Positions 57,388 to 64,000 of a DNA stretch of 64,000 nt are shown here, piece by piece. The notes beneath the pieces are model-generated. The model was given only the letters and a program-made list of their open reading frames with translations, made no database searches and was not told the origin of the DNA. Source of the stretch: Candidatus Brevefilum sp. (GTDB lineage Bacteria > Chloroflexota > Anaerolineae > Anaerolineales > Anaerolineaceae). The position numbers and the translations under genes are program-made. The stretch spans positions 1 to 64,000 of the forward strand of contig JAHYJN010000005.1 in the NCBI GenBank assembly GCA_019428905.1, written 5' to 3'. Within the stretch, counting starts at the first letter, position 1, and each line of letters begins with the position of its first letter.

Positions 57388-59781
57388 TTAGTGCTGCTTG
57401 ATATGGGCAACGGTCACACCTTCGCCCCCTTCTTTATCCCCACCGCTTTCAAACCGATCGACAAAAGGGCTGTCCCTGAGGGCGTCCCGCACAGATTCCC
57501 GCAAACGGCCGGTGCCTTTACCGTGGATGATGCGCACAAAGGGCAACCCGGCTAAATAAGCTTTTTCTAAGTAGCGATCCAGGGCATCCAGGCCTTCATC
57601 CACCCGCTGGCCGCGCAGATCCATTTCCATGCCCGGGGAATCGTGGGTGGGGGGCAGGGTGATCTTGCCTTGGCGGGGTTTGGGCTTTTGTTGAGGCTCT
57701 TCACCTGCGGGCTCGCCGGTGCGCATTACATCTGATCGACGGGCGCGCACACGCAGCATGCCAATTTGCACCTCGATCTCTTCCTCGCCGATACTGGTGA
57801 CAACCCCATCCTGGTCAATGGAACGCAGGTGAACTTTCTCTCCCAGGCGTAAGGGCCCTTTGGGTTTGCGGACTGGCTTTTTGGGCGTTTCACGAACGAT
57901 CGGCTGGGCGACTTCTTCTTCCAATTCTTCGACGATCTCTTCGACCTGATCGACCACTTCCAGGGGTTGACGCGCACGGGCCAGCTGACGGCGCAGAGAT
58001 TCCAGTTCGTCCCGCAAAACCGTTATCTGGTTTTCAGCTGCCTGGCGGGTTTTTTCCAGTAAAGCGTAACGTTCATCTTCGATCTTGTCCAATCGATCCG
58101 CCAGCTGGTTGCGGATGGCTTCAGCATCTCTCTGGGCGGTTTCGGCTGCTTCACGCGCGTTGCGCGCCAGGTCCCGTTGGCGGTGAATTTCGTCCAGCAG
58201 GTCCTCCGCCCGCAGGTCGGTGGGGTCGATATCAGCCCGTGCAGCGGTGATGATCGGCTCGGGCAATCCCAAGCGCTCGGCAATCGCCAGCGCATTGGAG
58301 CGTCCAGGCAGTCCAATGGTGAGATGATAGGTGGGTTTAAGCGTTCTCAGGTCGAACTCCACACTGGCATTTAACACCCCGGGGGTGGTGTGGGCATAGG
58401 CCTTGAGCTCCGGGTAATGGGTGGCAACCATGCTGGTGATGCTGCGATCTAACAAATGGGTCAGGACAGCCCGGGCTAAGGCAGAGCCTTCCTGGGGGTC
58501 TGTGCCGGCGCCCAGCTCATCCAGTAAAACCAGCGCGCGCGAGTTTGCTTTTTGCAGTATGCCGACGATATTGGTAACGTGACCCGAGAAGGTCGATAAG
58601 GATTGCTCGATGGACTGCTCGTCGCCGATATCGGCAAACACATCCTCAAATACCGACAGGATCGAACCCGATTGCGCCGGGATGTGCAAGCCTGATTGTG
58701 CCATCAAGATCAGCAAACCCACAGCCTTCAGTGTTACAGTTTTGCCGCCGGTATTTGGCCCGGTGATCACTAAGGCGTAGGTTTCCTCGTCCAGGTCGAC
58801 ATCAATTGGCACCACACCCTGGGGGTCGAGCAAGGGGTGACGGGCCTTAAACAGCCGGATGGTGCTGCCGGGGTGCTTGCCGGGCCGGTCACGGAAGGGA
58901 ACCAGTGTTGGCCCTGTCGCATCCATCTCTTCAGCATAGCGTGCACACATCAGGGCCAGGTCCAGCTCGGCCATCACTGCGACCATGGTCATCAGCACAT
59001 CGCTGTGGTCGCCGACTCGCCGGCTGAGCTCCGCCAGGATGCGCCGGATCTCATCCCGTTCGGCCAGTTCCAGCTCGCGATAGCGGTTATTCCACTCCAC
59101 CACGGCCAGGGGCTCAATGAACAGGGTCGCGCCTGAAGAAGATTGATCGTGGACGACAGCTTTGATGCGGCCTTTGAATTCAGCCCGCAGGGGCAGGACA
59201 TTGCGCCCGTTGCGCTGGGTGATGATCGGCTCTTGCAGCATGCGAGCTGTGGCAGAGTCAGAAATATAGCGCTGCATACGCGCCATCATCCGTTCGTAAG
59301 TGACCTTCATCTCCCGGCGGATGGCTGAAAGCTTTTCGGACGCCGAATCCAACACCTCGGCCCGGTCTGAAATGGTCTTGCTAATCAGGTCCACCAGCCC
59401 CAGGCCGACCGGTAAGCCCTCAGCCAGGCTCGAGAGCTGTGGGGCTTCTGCGGCCAGATTGTCCAGGACGCGCCGCACGGCACGCGACACGATCAGTGTG
59501 TTCTTGACCGCCAATAGCTCGCCGGGCTCCAGCACGCCTTCCCGCCGTGCAATGCCGACTTGTGGGCGAATATCCTGGGCATTGCGAAAGGACATGTCCA
59601 CATCCAGGCTCAAGATCAAACGCGCCTCGCGGGTGGCGATCTGACGCCTATGCACCTCCTCCAGGTTTGAGGAGGGCTGTAACTGGCGCGCCAGGTCGGC
59701 CGAGGCAGAGAAGTCAGCGTACTCAACCAGGCGGCTGATGATTTTCGGATATTCGAGGGTCTCTAAAGCTTTTTTGTTCAT
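57388..59781 (-). CDS. mutS2: Endonuclease MutS2 (with Smr domain)
   Basis: ALVITGPNTGGKTVTLKAVGLLILMAQSG, LLDELGAGTDPQEGSALARA, C-terminal MDLRGQRVDEGLDALDRYLEKAYLAGLPFVRIIHGKGTGRLRESVR. Confidence 0.95.
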   Translation of the reverse strand: MNKKALETLEYPKIISRLVEYADFSASADLARQLQPSSNLEEVHRRQIATREARLILSLDVDMSFRNAQDIRPQVGIARREGVLEPGELLAVKNTLIVSRAVRRVLDNLAAEAPQLSSLAEGLPVGLGLVDLISKTISDRAEVLDSASEKLSAIRREMKVTYERMMARMQRYISDSATARMLQEPIITQRNGRNVLPLRAEFKGRIKAVVHDQSSSGATLFIEPLAVVEWNNRYRELELAERDEIRRILAELSRRVGDHSDVLMTMVAVMAELDLALMCARYAEEMDATGPTLVPFRDRPGKHPGSTIRLFKARHPLLDPQGVVPIDVDLDEETYALVITGPNTGGKTVTLKAVGLLILMAQSGLHIPAQSGSILSVFEDVFADIGDEQSIEQSLSTFSGHVTNIVGILQKANSRALVLLDELGAGTDPQEGSALARAVLTHLLDRSITSMVATHYPELKAYAHTTPGVLNASVEFDLRTLKPTYHLTIGLPGRSNALAIAERLGLPEPIITAARADIDPTDLRAEDLLDEIHRQRDLARNAREAAETAQRDAEAIRNQLADRLDKIEDERYALLEKTRQAAENQITVLRDELESLRRQLARARQPLEVVDQVEEIVEELEEEVAQPIVRETPKKPVRKPKGPLRLGEKVHLRSIDQDGVVTSIGEEEIEVQIGMLRVRARRSDVMRTGEPAGEEPQQKPKPRQGKITLPPTHDSPGMEMDLRGQRVDEGLDALDRYLEKAYLAGLPFVRIIHGKGTGRLRESVRDALRDSPFVDRFESGGDKEGGEGVTVAHIKQH

Positions 59782-59814
59782 GCGTGGAAAAGTGTATCAC
59801 GAATTCTTACGTAA

Positions 59815-59924
59815 ATGGTGAATGGTGAATGGTGAATAGTTAGAAAGGCACTAGATGTGAGTAAGTAGGTATTAGGAAGTAGGTAATAGGTAGTAGGTAA
59901 TAGGAAGTAGGTATTAGGAAGTAG
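59815..59924. repeat. Heptamer-based low-complexity tandem repeats upstream of mutS2
   Basis: (GGTGAAT)x3 then about 4.4 copies of a 14-bp unit AGTAGGTATTAGGA (59864-59924). Confidence 0.9.
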
Positions 59925-60054
59925 TGACCCGTACTAAATAGTGTTTACAGAAAAAATTAGGTTAAAGGAAGCTCGCTAAGGAATGGATGGGCAGGTTGAT
60001 CCCAGGAATTCAGACCTGGGATCAACGCCATCACTGCATAGATGAAATTCAAGC

Positions 60055-61092
60055 TCACCGTTTGTTTAAATCTGCCAGCTGGACGACCATGTCGTTGCAT
60101 TGCTGCCGGTGGCTTTCAAGCACCCGGTCATAGAATGGGAAGCTCTGGCTATCCTTAATTTTGTCGTTCTCCACCAGCCAATCATAAGTGCGCTTTGCCC
60201 CGCTGCGCCAATCGATAGTAACCGCAAAGTCCAGGTCGCGTTTGGCAGCGCTGTTGTCGAAGATGTTGGTGTACTGGAAGTTGAGGTAGGTGATCATGGT
60301 GTGCTCAGGCGAGATGCGGGCTAGGATATCTGCTGGGATGTGTACCAGGGTTGGTTTGGGCGCACCGATGGCTTCAGCCAAGCGTTCGTGGTACTGGTTC
60401 CAGGTCTGCCATTCCTCGCCGGTAAGATGATAGGCATTTCCGAAGGCCTTTTCATTTCCGACCGCGTTGACAAAGCCGCGCGCCACATCGTCGACATGGC
60501 AGGAGACCCATAAAGCCTCGCCATCGCCATGCACAATCACGGGTTTGCCCTTGCGCAGGCGGTCCAAAAAGAAGGTGTCCCACCCAAAGGTGTGGATGAT
60601 GTTTCCGCCCTCACCGTAAGTGCTTGCCGGGCGGAGGATCGTCACCGGGAAATCACCCTGATGGTGAGCCGCCATGAACAGGTCTTCGCATTTGGCTTTG
60701 TTCCGTCCATAATCTGAAAGGGAAACCCGCGGGTGGGATTCGGTGACCGGGAAGGTTGACGGCGGTTTCGTGTAGACATCGACTGTGCTGCAGAAGATGT
60801 ACTGCCCCACCCGTCCTGCGAACGCCCGGATGGCGCTTTGTGCTTGGTCCGGTTTAAAGCAGACCATATCGATCACGCAATCGAATGGTCCGGCTGAAGA
60901 CATTTTTTCTTCAAATGCCGCAAAATTATTCCGGTCGCCCCGGATGGTTTCGTAGCCGCCGGGCAGCCTTGGTTCGGTCTGTCCGCGGTTATACAGGGTC
61001 AGCTTGTGTCCAGCTGCGAGCAGCTGGCGGCTGATGGACGTGCTGATCAGTCCTGTTCCACCGATGATCAGGATGTTCATATGATTCTCCAA
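60055..61092 (-). CDS. NAD-dependent epimerase/dehydratase (extended SDR)
   Basis: MNILIIGGTGLISTSISRQLLAAGHKLTLYNRG; Y...K catalytic region DYGRNKAKCEDLF. Confidence 0.88.
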   Translation of the reverse strand: MENHMNILIIGGTGLISTSISRQLLAAGHKLTLYNRGQTEPRLPGGYETIRGDRNNFAAFEEKMSSAGPFDCVIDMVCFKPDQAQSAIRAFAGRVGQYIFCSTVDVYTKPPSTFPVTESHPRVSLSDYGRNKAKCEDLFMAAHHQGDFPVTILRPASTYGEGGNIIHTFGWDTFFLDRLRKGKPVIVHGDGEALWVSCHVDDVARGFVNAVGNEKAFGNAYHLTGEEWQTWNQYHERLAEAIGAPKPTLVHIPADILARISPEHTMITYLNFQYTNIFDNSAAKRDLDFAVTIDWRSGAKRTYDWLVENDKIKDSQSFPFYDRVLESHRQQCNDMVVQLADLNKR

Positions 61093-61173
61093 TTTACCTC
61101 AATAATATTCAGCAGAAATGATGCAATTTTATTTATTGCTTAGTCAGCTATTTTTTGTAGAAGGATTTTATTC

Positions 61174-61926
61174 TTAAAGATCAATTTTTTCTAGATCAAA
61201 GTTTCCACTGTTAAATTCAACCAATTTATTCCAATTTATGTCGCCTAAATCATTACAATAATTCTCGAGGAATTGCTTCGAAAAACGATTAACAACTCGA
61301 TTTTTTTCAATGAAGAAGGTTTCATTGTGATCTTTCGCTCGGTACCCAATTGGTTCAATGATTTCTTTATACAATTCTTTGTTGTCACTAATTAGGTACC
61401 AGAAATTTTGACCTACGATCTTAATATACCCACGCAGAAAACTTGTTCTGGTTTTCCCATAACAAATACCAAGTACGGGTTGTACATTACTTGCAAAACT
61501 CGATTGTTTCAACCGCTTAACTGCATTTGCTAAGTCTTCTTGAAGCTTCTTGTGTTGAGAGCTGTTGCCCCAATTTGTGCCAGATTTAATCGATACAACA
61601 TAGTGTACATTTTTCTTAAAGAATTCTAAATCTACGCCAGGTGCAGTCGATTTGTGGCCGCCATAGGTCTTACCAGCAATGAACACAGCCAGTTCTTCTA
61701 AAAAATCCCCGAACAATTTCTCTTCTGATGAAGATAGAAAAGCATCAAGCAGACTGACAATAAATTCGCTTGCTGTTGAGATATTCTTTGCTTTAAAAAG
61801 ATATGGATTTTTCTTAAGTAGTTTATTCAAATCAAGAGTCTCTAAAGAAAAAATCCTCCGCTTGTGAAAATCAACGATATTTTCGTTGACAAATTCGCAT
61901 ATCTCAATCATGTTCAAATTTTTCAT
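61174..61926 (-). CDS. Type II restriction endonuclease (PmeII-like family)
   Basis: FHKRRIFSLETLDLNKLLKKNPYLFKAKN...LLDAFLSSSEEKLFGDFLEELA; GVDLEFFKKNVHYVVSIKSGTNWGNS (PD-(D/E)XK-like); overlaps a DNA methyltransferase gene. Confidence 0.8.
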   Translation of the reverse strand: MKNLNMIEICEFVNENIVDFHKRRIFSLETLDLNKLLKKNPYLFKAKNISTASEFIVSLLDAFLSSSEEKLFGDFLEELAVFIAGKTYGGHKSTAPGVDLEFFKKNVHYVVSIKSGTNWGNSSQHKKLQEDLANAVKRLKQSSFASNVQPVLGICYGKTRTSFLRGYIKIVGQNFWYLISDNKELYKEIIEPIGYRAKDHNETFFIEKNRVVNRFSKQFLENYCNDLGDINWNKLVEFNSGNFDLEKIDL

Positions 61927-62822
61927 GAATCCCTCTTATCTTCTACTTGATAGTTTTCGGAATTTTCCGCAATCATCGGTAGTTGTATCTGTGTATCTAA
62001 TAACCTTGCTTTACTGATTTCTATGTAGTTCTGTTCAGTATCAATACCGACGTATTTTCTCCCTAATTGGATAGCTGCAACAGCTGTCGTACCAGAACCC
62101 AAAAAAGGATCCAATACTAAATCATTGGGTTGTGTGAAGAGTTTGATAAACCAAGTTGGTAATTCAGTGGGAAAAGCCGCACTATGGTTTTGGTTTGAAC
62201 ATTCAGTTGCTAAATGGACTACGTTTGTTGGGTAAACTTTATCTCTTCCTACCCAATTACTAATATTCTTTCCAAAGCCACTGCCCACTTTTGATTCATC
62301 TCGAATTTTATCTTTATTGCTAAGGTTGCTTAACCGGTCTTTTGCCCAATCTCCTACCGGAACCATTACAGCTTCCTGATACATTCTGAATTTTTTGTTT
62401 TTATTGAATTGGAGTAATCTCTCCCAATTGTCACGGAATCTGTTCGGCCATTTTCCTGGATACGAGTTCTTTTTGTGCCAAATAAACTCTTCTGTCCATA
62501 GCCAGCCGATTTCTCGCATCTTGAGAATTAATTCAATCACATAAGTATGCCTTTCACCATTAACTACTCTTTCTTTGATATTAAGGATAAAAGTACCTTG
62601 TGGCTTTAGAATACGGAGAAATTCATTTGCTTTGGGCATAAACCAGTTAACATACTGATCAGGCTTTATTCCCCCATATGTTGCTTTTCTTTGATCGGCA
62701 TAGGGTGGTGATGTGAAAATTAAATCCACACAATTATCTGGAAATGATTTTAATACTTTCTCACAATCACCTAAAAATATTTGGTTATCAATATTCATGT
62801 TTTTTCCCAAATTATAGAACAC
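61923..62822 (-). CDS. Site-specific DNA methyltransferase (TSPPY, beta-type motif order)
   Basis: LIFTSPPYADQRKATYGG ... DPFLGSGTTAVAAIQLGRKYVGID; start may be MNIDNQIFLGDCEKVL at about 62798. Confidence 0.92.
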   Translation of the reverse strand: MFYNLGKNMNIDNQIFLGDCEKVLKSFPDNCVDLIFTSPPYADQRKATYGGIKPDQYVNWFMPKANEFLRILKPQGTFILNIKERVVNGERHTYVIELILKMREIGWLWTEEFIWHKKNSYPGKWPNRFRDNWERLLQFNKNKKFRMYQEAVMVPVGDWAKDRLSNLSNKDKIRDESKVGSGFGKNISNWVGRDKVYPTNVVHLATECSNQNHSAAFPTELPTWFIKLFTQPNDLVLDPFLGSGTTAVAAIQLGRKYVGIDTEQNYIEISKARLLDTQIQLPMIAENSENYQVEDKRDS

Positions 62823-62879
62823 TTGTTGTATATAATAATATATCTCATATATATGACTGCCGTCAAGCAGATTTCCGTT

Positions 62880-63575
62880 TTACAGGGCTAACTCAACTGG
62901 GATTTCATCAGCGATCTCAATCTTATCCAACCCCACGTCACAGCGGTAGGCGTGGATGGCCACCCCCTGGCGTTGGACCTGGCGCAAGGTTTCGGCAAAA
63001 ACCGGGTCGACGGCTTCAAAAGGCGCAAAGCTTGCTGCATCACCGCGTTGGGCGACGAAGACCGCGCTGGCTTGTTTGCCGCTTGCAACCAGGTTGGCAA
63101 GCTCTTCCAGGTGGCGCCGGCCGCGACCGGTCGGTGAATCTGGGAACATGCCCACCTTATCTTCCACATAGGTAACGGATTTAACTTCCACCCAGCAGAC
63201 CAGGTCACCCTGGGTTAAGCGAAAGTCAAACCGGCTTCTGCCGTGGGGCACCTCTTTTTTAACCTGTTCAAATTCAAATGCAGACAATTGCCCTTTGCTC
63301 ACCGCTTCGTAAAACAGGCGGTTGGCCATGATGGCGTTCACACAGCACAAGCCGCCCTGATCCAGCTCAGTCAGAATCAGGGTGTAAGCGGTCTTGCGGT
63401 GGGGATTCTCCGCTGGTTCGAGCCAGACCCGGCAGCCTGGGCGCAGCGCGCCGGTCAGCCGTCCGGTGGTGGGGACGAAGGCTGAAACCAGGCGTCCAGT
63501 CTCCAACTGCACACCCGCGATGAAGCGGTTGTCGCGCTTGATGAAGGTTGCCGGGGTCAGTGGAGGGAACTGCAT
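62880..63575 (-). CDS. sfsA: SfsA family DNA/RNA nuclease-like protein
   Basis: TFIKRDNRFIAGVQLETGRLVSAFVPTTGRLTGALRPGCRVWLEPAENPHRKTAYTL; VEVKSVTYVEDKVGMFPDSPTGRGRRHLEELA. Confidence 0.94.
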   Translation of the reverse strand: MQFPPLTPATFIKRDNRFIAGVQLETGRLVSAFVPTTGRLTGALRPGCRVWLEPAENPHRKTAYTLILTELDQGGLCCVNAIMANRLFYEAVSKGQLSAFEFEQVKKEVPHGRSRFDFRLTQGDLVCWVEVKSVTYVEDKVGMFPDSPTGRGRRHLEELANLVASGKQASAVFVAQRGDAASFAPFEAVDPVFAETLRQVQRQGVAIHAYRCDVGLDKIEIADEIPVELAL

Positions 63576-63611
63576 ACTGGAACTTTGTTCACGCGTTGAT
63601 TTTAGGGGTGG

Positions 63612-64000
63612 TCATTTTTCCCACAGGCTTAGGGTTGGATGCCAACGCCAGCCATAATGCGCCAGGTCCAGCGGGACGGTCGCCCAGCCCTGGTTGATGC
63701 GCGCCCATAGCGCTTCCCAGGGCATCAGCCCGCTGTAGGCATCTGGCGTTTCCACGCTCAGTGCCCCGGCAGCCGCGGCTGCTTTTAGGGCTGTTTCAGG
63801 GCTTGATGCCCCTAATATGCCGGCGAGGAACCCGGCGATAGCAGCATCGCCTGCCCCTGTGGTGGCCAGGACTGAGGCTTGGAAGGCAGGTGCCCAGATT
63901 TCCCGGTTGTGCCAGCTGTCGTCCAAGCCATCCAACCCACGGCCGCCCTTTTGCCACCGGGTCTCTGCAGCTGTGCGCAGGTAGATGCCCCGGTGACCGA
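63612..64000 (-). CDS. PfkB family carbohydrate kinase (5' end truncated by window edge)
   Basis: TTGAGDAAIAGFLAGIL motif; the frame stays open from 63935 to 64000. Confidence 0.75.
   Translation of the reverse strand, partial: GHRGIYLRTAAETRWQKGGRGLDGLDDSWHNREIWAPAFQASVLATTGAGDAAIAGFLAGILGASSPETALKAAAAAGALSVETPDAYSGLMPWEALWARINQGWATVPLDLAHYGWRWHPTLSLWEK

Overview
This 64 kb window looks like a chromosomal segment of an Anaerolineae-type Chloroflexota bacterium. That placement is inferred from gene content, not tested. From start to end it holds: a 4Fe-4S protein/SufE pair; the core cluster rpsB-tsf-pyrH-frr-uppS-cdsA; an HMA/TauE-SafE-like membrane protein; a PQQ-type sugar dehydrogenase; a large membrane protein; tRNA-Arg(GCG); a polysaccharide-type cluster (bi-domain oxidoreductase, heparinase II/III-like, GT4); a PhoP/PhoR-like two-component system with pstB and phoU; two tandem thymidylate-kinase-like genes plus a CHAD protein; a metallophosphoesterase/SAM-hydrolase fusion; an AbiEi/AbiEii-like toxin-antitoxin pair; a PfkB-kinase/Qng1-like fusion; sufS-sufE; surE; an alpha/beta hydrolase; a GPH-type transporter; spoVS; a deoxynucleoside kinase; a P-type ATPase; glgC; a pcrA-like/beta-propeller/nadK/zinc-ribbon/recN run; ychF; tRNA-Leu(CAA); a large BTAD-AAA-TPR regulator; mutS2; an epimerase; a PmeII-like type II restriction-modification pair; sfsA; and a truncated PfkB kinase. 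The items most worth follow-up are: (1) the PfkB kinase fused to a queuosine-salvage/HhH-like domain with a four-Cys motif; (2) a dispersed family of about 50-110 bp palindromic elements, at least 7 copies, some lacking the central hairpin; (3) the PhoU/TMK/TMK*/CHAD cluster, where the second TMK has a Walker A Lys to Arg change; (4) a perfect 16-bp-arm palindrome filling the space before the AbiEi-like start codon; (5) a 15-bp coding tandem repeat giving an acidic tail on ribosomal protein S2; (6) an about 250 bp MITE-like nested repeat next to tRNA-Arg; (7) 11-bp-phased Pho-box-like repeats upstream of pstB. All family names come from reading the sequence; no database search was run.
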